A stretch of DNA of 64,000 bases from the NCBI GenBank assembly GCA_963923035.1, contig CAWUKT010000004.1, positions 124,001 to 188,000 on the forward strand, given 5' to 3'. Below are positions 8,355 to 16,614 of this stretch, in pieces. Position numbers and translations under genes: made by a program. Numbering within the stretch: the stretch's first letter is position 1; each line of letters opens with the position of its first letter. The notes under the pieces were generated by a model, which was not told the DNA's origin, searched no databases, and saw nothing but the letters and a program-made list of their open reading frames with translations. This stretch comes from CAWUKT01 sp963923035. Lineage in GTDB: Bacteria > Bacteroidota > Bacteroidia > J057 > JADKCL01.

Positions 8355-10253
8355 ATGTTAGATATGAAAAAGTCCATTTCCCTTCTCCCCCTTGTCCTCC
8401 TACTGGTACTCTTTTCGAAGGTAGGTGTCGCCCAGAGTCCCCAGGTTCCGGCCGCCTATACCAACATCTTCTACGACGAGGACGGTCGGTTGTACCTGCA
8501 GGAAAAAAAGAAGCGCCATTACGCCGAAACTTCCCCCGCCACCTATACCCTCGAAAGTATGCTGGGAAATGCGGAGGGGACCAAGAAGGGCGTAACCTTG
8601 GATTTTGGTGAGTTGGAAGGGGAAATCATCTATGGGCTAATTCCCTACGGCCAGGCCCCCCATCCGCTCCCCGTCTTCCGCTTCAACAAGGCCCTGAAAA
8701 AGGGAAAGGTCGACATCAATATTGCCGATGACTTCAAGGATCCCTATGACTTTGTCAATTGGAAACGCAATCAATACCTGACCATTGGTTACCGGTTAAT
8801 TGATAAAAAAGGCGCTACGCTGTTTGATGGTGAGGTCTCCTTGAAGGGAAAAGGCCCCTTCTCCGTCACCCCCTCCATTTACGAAGGGCCATTTGTGAGC
8901 AACATTACCGAAAACGGCGCTGAAATTTGGTGTCGGACCACCCTCCCGGCGTCGGCTTCGCTGGTGGTCGACGGAAAAACCTATGAAAATGATGGGGAAA
9001 GCACTTTTCACCAGTGGAAGGTAGAAGGCCTTTCACCGAACCAGTCCTATACGTACACCGTTGATTATGGTGGTCTGAAACAGCAGTACAATTTCAAAAC
9101 TGCCCTTCCCAAGGGAAGTCGGGAACCCTTTGTTTTTGCCTATGCCAGTGATAGTCGCCATGCCAAAGGAGGCGGAGAACGGAAGGTTTACGGTACCAAT
9201 GCCTATATCATGAAGAAGATCGCGGCACTGGCTTACCGGGAAAATGCCGCCTTCGTCCAGTTCACCGGTGACATGATCAACGGATACCTGCGCCACAATT
9301 CCGAGCAGCAACTCCAATACACCAATTGGAAAAAGGCCATCGAACCGTTTTGGCACTACATGCCCTTCTATATTGGCATGGGCAACCACGAGGCAATGGG
9401 CATCTTGTTCCGGGACACAAAAAAGGAACGGTGGAAAGCGTTCGTTGATGCTTTTCCATATGCGACGAGATCAGCCGAAGCTGCCTTTGGAGAGGCCTTT
9501 GTGAACCCAGAAAACGGACCGGAAAGTGAGGACGGGAACAAATACGATCCGAGTCCGGAAACAGTGGATTTTCCCTCGTACGCAGAAAATGTGTTCTACT
9601 ATACCCATGGCAACGTGGCCATGGTCGTCCTCAACAGCGATTATTGGTATGCGCCGACCTTGGGCAGGAACACCGCGACCAGCGGTGGCTTGCACGGGTA
9701 TATCATGGACAACCAGTTGGAATGGCTCCGGCAAACCATTGCCCAGTTGGAGGCAGACGAGGACATCGACCATGTTTTCGTCACCCAGCACACCCCGGTA
9801 TTCCCCAACGGGGGCCACGCGAGCGACGACATGTGGTACGATGGCAACAACGAAAAACGCCCGGTCATCGCCGGGAAACCCGTCGATCAGGGAATTCTCG
9901 AGCGGCGAGATGCCTATCTGAACATCCTGATCAACCAAAGTTCGAAGGTCGTCGCGGTCCTGACGGGCGACGAACACAATTACAATCACCTGAAAATCAC
10001 CTCAGAAGTTCCCATTTACCCCAAAAAATATCCCGGAAAAAAGCTGCGCATTTCCCGCCCCATCTACCAGATCAACAACGGCGCGGCGGGAGCTCCCTAC
10101 TATGCCCAGGAAGTATTGCCGTGGAGCAGTTATACCCAGTCTTTCAGTGTGGAAAATGCCCTGTGCTTGTTTTATGTAGAGGGCGGAAAAATAACCATGG
10201 TGGTCCTGAATCCAGATACCCTGAACGAAATCGACCGGGTAGAATTGCGGTAG
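8355..10253 (+). CDS. Secreted metallophosphoesterase, purple-acid-phosphatase-like
   Basis: The 632-residue preprotein has a signal peptide (MLDMKKSISLLPLVLLLVLF, then SKVGVAQ). Residues ~175-250 form a fibronectin-III-like N-terminal domain as in purple acid phosphatases (VSNITENGAEIWCRTTLPA ... GLSPNQSYTYTVDYGG). A calcineurin-type phosphoesterase domain follows, with dimetal motifs in order: YASDSRH (~265), FTGDMINGY (~305), GMGNHEAMG (~342), TQHTPVFP (~479) and LTGDEHNYNH (~538). It probably hydrolyses phosphomonoesters or diesters outside the cytoplasm. No T9SS domain is present. A TATCTTCC box at 8331-8338 is a possible -7 element. ATG 8364 is an alternative start. Confidence 0.9.
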   Translation: MLDMKKSISLLPLVLLLVLFSKVGVAQSPQVPAAYTNIFYDEDGRLYLQEKKKRHYAETSPATYTLESMLGNAEGTKKGVTLDFGELEGEIIYGLIPYGQAPHPLPVFRFNKALKKGKVDINIADDFKDPYDFVNWKRNQYLTIGYRLIDKKGATLFDGEVSLKGKGPFSVTPSIYEGPFVSNITENGAEIWCRTTLPASASLVVDGKTYENDGESTFHQWKVEGLSPNQSYTYTVDYGGLKQQYNFKTALPKGSREPFVFAYASDSRHAKGGGERKVYGTNAYIMKKIAALAYRENAAFVQFTGDMINGYLRHNSEQQLQYTNWKKAIEPFWHYMPFYIGMGNHEAMGILFRDTKKERWKAFVDAFPYATRSAEAAFGEAFVNPENGPESEDGNKYDPSPETVDFPSYAENVFYYTHGNVAMVVLNSDYWYAPTLGRNTATSGGLHGYIMDNQLEWLRQTIAQLEADEDIDHVFVTQHTPVFPNGGHASDDMWYDGNNEKRPVIAGKPVDQGILERRDAYLNILINQSSKVVAVLTGDEHNYNHLKITSEVPIYPKKYPGKKLRISRPIYQINNGAAGAPYYAQEVLPWSSYTQSFSVENALCLFYVEGGKITMVVLNPDTLNEIDRVELR

Positions 10254-10359
10254 TTCCCTGTTTTGCCGGGAGTGCCCTCCCCTCCTACTTCTTCATTTGT
10301 TGACAGAGGCAATAGACATTTTCCTTGCCCCATTTGGTGTGTGGTTGTAGATTATATCT

Positions 10360-10374
10360 TGCAACATTGTTGCA
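10360..10374. promoter_or_regulatory. Perfect 15-bp palindromic operator, copy 1
   Basis: TGCAACA-T-TGTTGCA is a perfect inverted repeat 41 bp before the start codon at 10416. A near-identical site lies 40 bp before the start of the convergent gene (11349-11369). The equal distances suggest a dimeric regulator controlling both. No regulator gene lies beside them. Confidence 0.65.
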
Positions 10375-10415
10375 TACACTTAAAGCAAGGATGATCAACC
10401 ACAATTAAAGTAGCA

Positions 10416-10670
10416 ATGGCAAGTATTGGCCCCACCCTTGGCGCTGAGCGGCTCCAGGTCGTAGATGCCCTTAGGGGCTTCGCCCTTTTTGGGATTCTGC
10501 TCGCGAATCTGTACAGTTTCATGGGGTACAATACCTATACCCCGGCGAAGGTCATGGACTTGTCGATGGGAGACCGCGGGGTATTGTTTTTCATCGATTG
10601 GTTTGTTGAAGGGAAGTTTTACAGCATCTTTTCGATCCTTTTTGGGGTCGGTTTTTTGGGGAAAAAATGA
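10416..10670 (+). pseudogene. Truncated DUF418/YeiB-like membrane protein (N-terminal remnant)
   Basis: The 84 residues match only the N-terminus of DUF418 membrane proteins: the R-x-x-V-V-D-A-L-R-G-F-A-L-F-G-I-L-L-A-N segment, then FFIDWFVEGKFYSIFSILFG and VGF. Full members are several hundred residues long with many membrane helices. Here the frame stops at 10670, two bases before the stop of the opposite-strand gene, and no other frame continues the family. The remnant keeps its start and its upstream operator. It looks like the product of a deletion or rearrangement that joined it to the neighbouring gene's 3' end. Confidence 0.75.
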
Positions 10671-10672
10671 AG

Positions 10673-11308
10673 TCACGTTTGGGCTTTCGTCTTGGTCCGG
10701 TCGAAAAGAATCAAGGCCAGGTTGAACACCACTCCGCTCCAGGCGGCACTTTTCAATAAAATGGGATAGCCTTCAAAGGCAGAATCCAGCAACGAAATCA
10801 CCAAAACGATGTTGAAGGGAAAGAAAATGAGGGCTGTACGGGAAAAAACAGTCTTTTTCCTCACAATTCCGATCAACAAGCTGATGTATCCCACCAACAA
10901 TCCCGCGATTGCCCCGATAAAAAATAGGTTGTAGGCATTGTCAATCGAGAGAAATACAGCTTCCAGGGTCGCGTTCCCAGGATCCAACAACCGGGCATTG
11001 AAGACGTACATATGGGCGTTGGCAATGCTATGGGTCACGGCGACTCCAATCGTGAACACGCCCAATCCACCCAAGGTCAGTTTTCGAAGGAGGCCGTTGG
11101 GGTCCAAAAACCCCTTCGCATAACCAAAAATCCCGTACAGGTAGCAAATAGCGGTCACATAACCCAGTATCCCACTCACCAAAAACCGGTCCTCATTGGT
11201 GGTGGGCACATTTGTATAGTACGTGGTCCCGTACAGGTAATCTCCAATGGCGAGGATCGCGGCCCCAACGGCAAAGACTGCCAATCGAATTTTGATGCTG
11301 TTGTTCAT
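10673..11308 (-). CDS. Polytopic membrane protein of unknown function, six predicted helices
   Basis: I chose ATG 11308 (MNNSIKIRLAVFAVGAAILA), which puts the start 40 bp from the palindromic operator; starts at 11320, 11341 and 11359 are possible but run into that operator. The 211-residue product has about six hydrophobic segments (IRLAVFAVGAAILAIGDYL; FLVSGILGYVTAICYLYGIF; LGGLGVFTIGVAVTHSIA; LFFIGAIAGLLVGYISLLI; ALIFFPFNIVLVISLL; AAWSGVVFNLALILF). The family could not be named with confidence. It shares its operator with the truncated DUF418 remnant that faces it. Confidence 0.75.
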   Translation of the reverse strand: MNNSIKIRLAVFAVGAAILAIGDYLYGTTYYTNVPTTNEDRFLVSGILGYVTAICYLYGIFGYAKGFLDPNGLLRKLTLGGLGVFTIGVAVTHSIANAHMYVFNARLLDPGNATLEAVFLSIDNAYNLFFIGAIAGLLVGYISLLIGIVRKKTVFSRTALIFFPFNIVLVISLLDSAFEGYPILLKSAAWSGVVFNLALILFDRTKTKAQT

Positions 11309-11348
11309 TCCTGCTTGCATTGTGGCGGTGTGGTTGGGCATGACCACA

Positions 11349-11369
11349 ATATGCAACATTGCTGCATAT
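11349..11369. promoter_or_regulatory. Near-perfect 21-bp palindromic operator, copy 2
   Basis: The 21-bp site (core TGCAACATTGCTGCA, 11352-11366) has matching outer arms ATATGCA/TGCATAT and one imperfect inner pair. It matches copy 1 (10360-10374) at 14 of 15 core positions. It lies 40 bp upstream of the minus-strand gene starting at 11308. Confidence 0.65.
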
Positions 11370-11491
11370 TTTTTTTATAATTGTCTAAGACAGAAACATC
11401 ACCTGATGCCAGACGCCCTGGATCATGCAACCTGAACCTCTCCCTTCCGAGACTTAATTCCCCGAAGATTCCGCCCCAAATCACCCTTTCG

Positions 11492-13375
11492 CTACCATTC
11501 GACCACCAATCTCCGGCGGATAATCTCCTCTTTCGTCTTGACCTGCAAAAGGTACGTTCCACCGGTCAAGCCTCGGAGATCGACCTCATTCATAGATCCA
11601 TTCAACCGACCGGAACCAATGGTCACGCCTCTAAGATCGGCCAGTTGCCAGGTTCCTTGGGGCGCGGCATGGAGCAATTGAATCCAAATCTGGTCCTGGG
11701 CGGGATTGGGGAAAATGCGGACGGAACTTTTCTGTGGTTCCGGAGTGGCAACTGCGCAATCAAAGTCTAAATTCCAATTGCCGAGGGTGATCCCAGCATT
11801 GACAGTTTCCGGACCGTTGGGGTAAAAGAGAAGGTTGACGGGATCGCTCAAGTTTCCGTGGACCGTCGTATAGCCCAGTTCGCAATGGTAGACGCCCGAG
11901 TCCCCGGCCTGGAGATTGGTGAGCACGAGGTCCGAACTGGTCTCCCCGGTGAGGGCAGTTCCGTCCTTGTACCATTGGTAGGTCGAGGGATAAGAAGAGC
12001 TGACCGATAGCGTCATTTCTTCACCAGTGCAAAAAGTAGAGTCAAATGCCTGGAAATCAATGTCGGGATAGGTGAAACGGCCCCAACTGGTGCGGTGATC
12101 GCTGTAATCCGAAACCTCCCACATATCGTCCTCGATTCCCCGGAGCGTCACGATCTCGTTGGTGGCCACCAACGGAATGAGCGACCGGCGGTCGGCCCAG
12201 GCATGGTCAATGATGGCCCCCGTATCCTTGCTCATGGTCGAAGACCAATAGCCCGTATACTCCGGCAACAGCGGGTGGAGGGAATCCAACATGTTGCCGT
12301 ACAAGGCCGTACCGGGACGGGTATTGAAATCGCCGCAGTAGACCACGGCCTCGTGCTGCGGCACATTTTGCGCGGCAATGAAATCCCGCATCTCGGCATA
12401 CTGCAATTCCTTGGCTTCGATGTCAGCCGCCGCCGACCCCGCATCCATGTGCGTACCAAAGACATGGTAGCGCTTGCCCATTTTGTTCACCTTGGCGTAC
12501 ATGATGCCTTTGTTGGCGAAGCAATCCGCGGAATTGGGGCCACACAATTGGAAATCGTATTCGGCGGTGGCTTCGATGGGCCAGCGGCTGAAAATCATCA
12601 CCCCGCCGTTCCAGGGAAAATAATCGTTCAGGATGCCGGAGTCGTAAATGAATCCCTGGGCCTTCATCTCGGGAATGAAGCTCTGGTCCCGGGGAATGGG
12701 ATCAAAGGCCTCTTCAATCACCACCACATCGAGATTGGCATCGAGGCGGGACGGGATGAGGGGAGCCCGCAGGGAATTGTCCGTCCCACCAAAGGACAGG
12801 GGCAGGAACTGCACATTGTAATTGACCACGTTGAGGACATTGGGATCGGAGGCATCGGCCGGCGCCACCTCAAATTCCGGCGTTTGGTGAATGGCAAAGA
12901 GGAGATTGCGGTCCTGGTTGCTGTCGTCGGTCTCCGCCCGGTATTTGACGGTGATGTCCCGTCCCCCCAACATGGCCTGGATCTGGTGAAACCCGCCGTC
13001 GTCCCACCATTGGTCAAGGGTGCCAGGCAGCTCCGCGCTGAAGTCCAGCTCGCTACCCGCAGATACGCCGTCGAGGCGGAACTTGAGCGTTGCGGTGTCT
13101 CCATCGGCCACCAAGCGCAGGTCGATGAAGATGGAATCGCCGGTGGGGACCGCGGCCGTCCCGCGGTCCACGGAAAAGACCTCCTGGTCGCATTCCCAGG
13201 GGATGATCCGAGTGGTGGCCAGGCTCCATTCCGAGGGATCCAAGGTGTGGGAGCCCGATTCGGCCAGGGAAACTTCCATGTCCAGCCAGGAATTGTTCCG
13301 GATCAAAATGGAGCTTTGTCCCAAGGTGGGGAGGGCCAGGGCCAGCATGGCCAGGCAGCAAATCAAATTCCTCAT
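11492..13375 (-). CDS. Secreted sphingomyelinase-like phosphodiesterase with Ig-like and T9SS domains
   Basis: The 627-residue preprotein starts with a signal peptide (MRNLICCLAMLALALPTLGQ). An N-terminal beta domain (~20-170) is followed by an endonuclease/exonuclease/phosphatase-fold domain (~180-440). This domain has the metal and catalytic motifs NVVNYNVQFLP, VVVIEEAFDP, HVFGTHMDAG, VYCGDFNTRPGT and YSDHRTSWG. The arrangement is that of bacterial neutral sphingomyelinases (beta-toxin family), which split sphingomyelin into ceramide and phosphocholine. An Ig-like domain (~445-535; STYQWYKDGTALTG ... SGVYHCELGY) and a T9SS type A sorting domain (VRIFPNPAQDQIWIQL ... LTGGTYLLQVKT) complete it. 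The substrate is inferred; another phosphodiester is possible. Confidence 0.88.
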   Translation of the reverse strand: MRNLICCLAMLALALPTLGQSSILIRNNSWLDMEVSLAESGSHTLDPSEWSLATTRIIPWECDQEVFSVDRGTAAVPTGDSIFIDLRLVADGDTATLKFRLDGVSAGSELDFSAELPGTLDQWWDDGGFHQIQAMLGGRDITVKYRAETDDSNQDRNLLFAIHQTPEFEVAPADASDPNVLNVVNYNVQFLPLSFGGTDNSLRAPLIPSRLDANLDVVVIEEAFDPIPRDQSFIPEMKAQGFIYDSGILNDYFPWNGGVMIFSRWPIEATAEYDFQLCGPNSADCFANKGIMYAKVNKMGKRYHVFGTHMDAGSAAADIEAKELQYAEMRDFIAAQNVPQHEAVVYCGDFNTRPGTALYGNMLDSLHPLLPEYTGYWSSTMSKDTGAIIDHAWADRRSLIPLVATNEIVTLRGIEDDMWEVSDYSDHRTSWGRFTYPDIDFQAFDSTFCTGEEMTLSVSSSYPSTYQWYKDGTALTGETSSDLVLTNLQAGDSGVYHCELGYTTVHGNLSDPVNLLFYPNGPETVNAGITLGNWNLDFDCAVATPEPQKSSVRIFPNPAQDQIWIQLLHAAPQGTWQLADLRGVTIGSGRLNGSMNEVDLRGLTGGTYLLQVKTKEEIIRRRLVVEW

Positions 13376-13570
13376 GTCTCTATCGTAGTCTTTACCAGTT
13401 CAACAGAAATATAAGGATTTATTTTGGTGACGTTTTGCTCTGTTCTTCGCTCTTGTTGGGTTTTGGAAGGAGGAATTGCGGGGGGGATTTTCTGTTGAGG
13501 TCGCGGGAATTGGTTTGGATCTTCCCAGGTCAAGTGAATAAGAGCCTCCATTGCTTTTCCGAAGGCAGCA

Positions 13571-13759
13571 TCATTTGCTCTTTGTGAACTTCTTGGTGAA
13601 GACTTGCCCATCGGCATTGATTTTTATCGTATATACTCCGTTGGCCAGGTCGGAGACGGGGATTTTCGGGGAATGAACCAAGCATTTATCGAACCCTCGA
13701 ACTTGAAGCATTTTCGGCGATTGGAGCCTTTGAATAACGATTCTAGGCCCTAAAAACAA
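13571..13759 (-). pseudogene. Orphan T9SS C-terminal sorting-domain fragment
   Basis: The last ~25 codons encode a classic T9SS tail, LANGVYTIKINADGQVFTKK plus FTKSK, with a degenerate stretch before it (LQVRGFDKC, PKIPVSD) that recalls the middle of such a domain. No signal peptide or cargo domain is present. The frame begins inside the tRNA terminator at 13751-13792. It is best read as the 3' remnant of a deleted T9SS gene. Confidence 0.6.
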
Positions 13760-13792
13760 AGGACGAAAGCCGTTGTTACACGTTTTCGTCCT
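13751..13792 (-). terminator. Terminator of the tRNA-Arg transcript
   Basis: AGGACGAAA (13760-13768) pairs perfectly with TTTCGTCCT (13784-13792). On the minus strand the stem is followed by TTTGTTTTTA. It lies 8 bp after the 3' end of the tRNA gene. Confidence 0.85.
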
Positions 13793-13799
13793 CTTGGGG

Positions 13800-13871
13800 T
13801 AGCGCCGCTAGGAATCGAACCTAGATCCTGGGCTCCGGAAACCCATATACTATCCATTGTACTACGGCGCC
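13800..13871 (-). tRNA. tRNA-Arg (anticodon CCG)
   Basis: The minus strand folds into a 72-nt cloverleaf. The acceptor is GGCGCCG/CGGCGCT with discriminator A, the D stem GTAC/GTAT, the anticodon stem TGGGT/GCCCA with loop TTCCGGA (anticodon CCG, reading CGG), and the T arm CTAGG-TTCGATT-CCTAG. The 3' CCA is not encoded. A -7 box lies 18 bp upstream and a terminator directly downstream. Confidence 0.95.
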
Positions 13872-13889
13872 GGAATTTTTAATGGAAGG

Positions 13890-13897
13890 CAAAGATA
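13890..13897 (-). promoter_or_regulatory. -7 box (TATCTTTG) of the tRNA-Arg gene
   Basis: On the minus strand TATCTTTG matches the Bacteroidota TAnnTTTG consensus, 18 bp before the mature tRNA 5' end. It overlaps one arm of a 7-bp inverted repeat (ATAACCG/CGGTTAT) that runs to about 13913. Confidence 0.65.
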
Positions 13898-13958
13898 ACC
13901 GATTTTGGCGGTTATGGAAATGGGAAAAGGAAAAAAGTAACGGGATTCAGATGAGGTG

Positions 13959-14028
13959 GGGGCAAAAAAAAATTAGGGGACTCAACCACTATTGTGGGAG
14001 TCAACCCTAACCCTTGCTCTTGCTTGAT
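13959..14028. repeat. 70-bp hairpin repeat, copy A (REP-like)
   Basis: The element begins GGGGC, runs through nine A residues to TTAGGGGACTC, has a CCAC/GTGG core, then GAGTCAACCCTAA and ends CCCTTGCTCTTGCTTGAT. The arms TTAGGG/CCCTAA, GACTC/GAGTC and CCAC/GTGG nest into one long imperfect hairpin with two AA bulges. It matches copy B (17753-17821) except for a single inserted T in the loop. Confidence 0.85.
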
Positions 14029-14306
14029 ACAAGGATAGGGAAAGCATGTCAGCTGCCCAAGGCCAATTGCATAGTACCTTACGCGCCCAAATCCTTCCAA
14101 CAAGCCAATAACGACGGATAAATGGAGTTAACCCCCATAGATTATTACGCCGCCAAGCCGAATCTATTCCCTTATTTTTTTGTCCCTCCATAAATTCCCT
14201 TTTCCCATTCCCAAATTTGCGCCTCAATCCATCTTCCCAATTCCCACACTAAATCCGCCTTTTTTCACCTTTGTCCTTATCTGTTTCCCTCTTCAAGCCT
14301 CCCCGC

Positions 14307-15758
14307 TCACACTTTATCTACCCCCATTTGCCCGGCATCTCCTTGCCCCATCTTCTGCCCCGCCCACCACCGCAATTCCCGTGCGCCCACCAGGTCCACC
14401 CCTTCCAAATCTCGCCGCAAGACCTGTACCGCTCCCATTTCGGCCGCAGGGTCCCGGTCCACCGCCTGGATAAAATCCCGGACGGCCCGGTCTACGGCAT
14501 TCAGATCACGCCGACGCAGGATATAGCGCAACATAGACCGCAATTGGTACGGCAGCAGGTCCCGCTCCTCCCGCTCGTGTTGCACGATGAGGTCGAGGGC
14601 CCGCGCCAACTCCCGGAGATCGGCCCGGGGGGCACTCCTGGGCAGATCCATCACCTGTTTAAGTTCCAAATGGGTCCTTTTGAGCTGTCCGAGCATGAAA
14701 TGGTAAAGAGCAAGGTTTACCCGAACGGCGATGAGGCTCGCCGGATTGACCTTGGTCGTCGCCAAAAGTTCCGTCAGGGCCGTGGCAGCAGGTTCCCCGG
14801 CTGACAGCGGCCCGTCGTTCAACGCATGGAGCAGCTGCAATTGGTGGGCAGTCAGCGCCAACTGCGAACGTACCGGACGTGGCAACCCCGACCGTTCCTG
14901 GATTCGCTTCAACAACGGGGCAAATTCACTGAAGTCGCCGATCCCGTGACAACTGTACAGGTACGCAGTGACCGCCCGCGCGAAGCGGTCGGGAAATGCC
15001 TTGATCAGGGTCGGCTGCCTTTCCCACTCGGTCAATGCTTCGACATAATGGACATGGGAGCGCCAACGGTCCCCCTTCATGCGGTGAATCTGGGCCCAAC
15101 TGAGGTGCCAGGCAAGGCGGGCTGTAAAGGTCAATTGGGGCGTGATTTGTTGCAAAAGAGGATGTTGTTCAAAGGCTTCAAGGCCTTGGGTGGCTTCCTT
15201 GCGGCGGCGGCTGAGGGACAATAAACGGTCGTAGAGGCCGCGCAGACTGGTTTCATGGTCCAATTGCTCCAGGGCGAGGCGTTCGGCTTCCTCACTTGCT
15301 TCCCAATCGGGCTGGTCCGTGGCTTTGGCGAGTTGGCGGGTCTGCTGGAGCACAGCGGGGAACAGATCGGTCAGGTGGTAGGTCCGGGCGAGTCGCAGCG
15401 CGCGTTGGGACTCCAGACGGGCCGGTCCGGGCAGGTGGCGCTGGAGGAGCAGGTCCGCTCCGTCGAGGGCGTTGAGGCACTGCCGCCGGACATCGCGCGG
15501 CGTATTGAAGTGGCGGAGGTGCCGCATGAGCTGGTGAAACAGGTAGTTTTTCAACGGGGTCAGCTTCGAAAATTCAGGGTACTGCGCCAAAGCGGCCTTG
15601 ATCTTAGATTCGTCATATTGGGTTTGTTCCAAAACGAGTTCGTAGAGGCGGATGTACAGGGGGGTAGGAGTTAAGCCATCGAATTGGAGGCGGAGGTAAC
15701 GGCGTTCGGAAGTGGTGAGGGAGCGGATGAGCTCAAATAAATTTTCGGAGGGATTCAT
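14307..15758 (-). CDS. Helical-repeat protein of unknown function, second family member
   Basis: The 483-residue protein has no signal peptide or membrane helix. It is leucine- and arginine-rich and helical throughout, as for TPR-like arrays. The N-terminus (LFELIRSLTTSERRYLRLQF) aligns with that of the 804-2237 product (LIYFLATLSPTDRKSFREFL), suggesting distant paralogy. Both have a similar length and both stand alone on the minus strand. It lies just inside hairpin repeat copy A and diverges from the secreted-protein trio that follows. The function is unknown. Confidence 0.8.
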   Translation of the reverse strand: MNPSENLFELIRSLTTSERRYLRLQFDGLTPTPLYIRLYELVLEQTQYDESKIKAALAQYPEFSKLTPLKNYLFHQLMRHLRHFNTPRDVRRQCLNALDGADLLLQRHLPGPARLESQRALRLARTYHLTDLFPAVLQQTRQLAKATDQPDWEASEEAERLALEQLDHETSLRGLYDRLLSLSRRRKEATQGLEAFEQHPLLQQITPQLTFTARLAWHLSWAQIHRMKGDRWRSHVHYVEALTEWERQPTLIKAFPDRFARAVTAYLYSCHGIGDFSEFAPLLKRIQERSGLPRPVRSQLALTAHQLQLLHALNDGPLSAGEPAATALTELLATTKVNPASLIAVRVNLALYHFMLGQLKRTHLELKQVMDLPRSAPRADLRELARALDLIVQHEREERDLLPYQLRSMLRYILRRRDLNAVDRAVRDFIQAVDRDPAAEMGAVQVLRRDLEGVDLVGARELRWWAGQKMGQGDAGQMGVDKV

Positions 15759-15961
15759 TTTAGAAGCTGATGGATTATTCTTTAAAATAGTACTTTGTTT
15801 ACTTATTCAAGCACTATTTCATTCTTAGCCACTGATGAATCTATCCAATTGTGGTTCAAAAAAATACCGGGGAAGGACTAGATTTGAGGCGTTCCTTTAA
15901 AACAACCCTGCTAAATCGACGCACCTACTTTGTTTTTTGATTTACCCCCTTATCCTTAACC

Positions 15962-16531
15962 ATGAAACTGCATATTGTCTCCCTACTTCTTTCGATAGCC
16001 ACATTGCTGAGTATGACCACACCCTTGAAGGCCCAGAAAAAATCCTATTCTTCGACGGCCATGGCGGCCGTCTGGACGGCTGGACAGGGGCGCCTGGAAG
16101 GCACCGACCGCATCTGCTTTTCTCGGGAACTGATCATCGAACGTCCCCGCTATTTCCTGCTCAATTCGCAGGAAGATGGCCCAATCGGCGTAAAAGACGT
16201 CATCGATGCGCTGCGAATAGTCCCCGATCCTAAGTGTAAGATTCCGAATAACCGTTTCAGGGTCCTGTTCAAGTACCGCCTGAATCCGGATGACCTGATA
16301 CAGGTGATCTGGCGACCGGAAACCTCTACTGTGGAATTGTTACTGATTCCGGGAGAAAATCAAAGTGCCCAATGCGGCCGCCTCCCTCCGATCCCCAGCC
16401 AGGAAGTGACCGCGGCCTTTTCCGAATCCATGTCCCTGAATCCCTGCGACAAATTGGTCCTGCGGATTTTTAGCTCGGGCAAATCCAAACCGACCCTGGC
16501 CCTGGGCATCGTATCGGGCTGCGACCTCTAA
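15962..16531 (+). CDS. Small secreted protein of unknown function
   Basis: The 189-residue preprotein has a clear signal peptide (MKLHIVSLLLSIATLLSMTT, then PLKAQ). The mature part contains four cysteines (DRICFS, DPKCKI, AQCGRL, NPCDKL) plus one near the end (SGCDL), pointing to an exported, disulfide-containing protein. A GVKDVIDALRIVPD segment resembles a helix-capped fold but no family is recognised. It is the first of three co-directional secreted genes (gaps of 83 and 24 bp) between the two hairpin repeats. Confidence 0.75.
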   Translation: MKLHIVSLLLSIATLLSMTTPLKAQKKSYSSTAMAAVWTAGQGRLEGTDRICFSRELIIERPRYFLLNSQEDGPIGVKDVIDALRIVPDPKCKIPNNRFRVLFKYRLNPDDLIQVIWRPETSTVELLLIPGENQSAQCGRLPPIPSQEVTAAFSESMSLNPCDKLVLRIFSSGKSKPTLALGIVSGCDL

Positions 16532-16614
16532 TCCCTTGAACACAAACCATTTTCTGTCCCGACCTCCTAGTCGGCCAGAAAAATTATATCCCATCATTAA
16601 TAAATCACAAACCG

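Larger units (their letters stand above)
13872..14306. other. Intergenic region holding tRNA promoter and hairpin repeat copy A
   Basis: No gene is supported here. It contains the tRNA-Arg promoter at its left end, the ~70-bp repeat copy A in the middle, and a C- and T-rich tract (about 14160-14306) leading to the stop codon of the gene at 14307-15758. Confidence 0.6.

Noticed and set aside
8246..8611. Plus-strand frame overlapping the start of the metallophosphoesterase
   Set aside because: It overlaps the signal peptide of a well-supported gene in another frame and has no features of its own.
11382..11392. TGTCTAAGACA, a perfect 11-bp palindrome near operator copy 2
   Set aside because: No second copy near a promoter was found; a short palindrome of this size can occur by chance.
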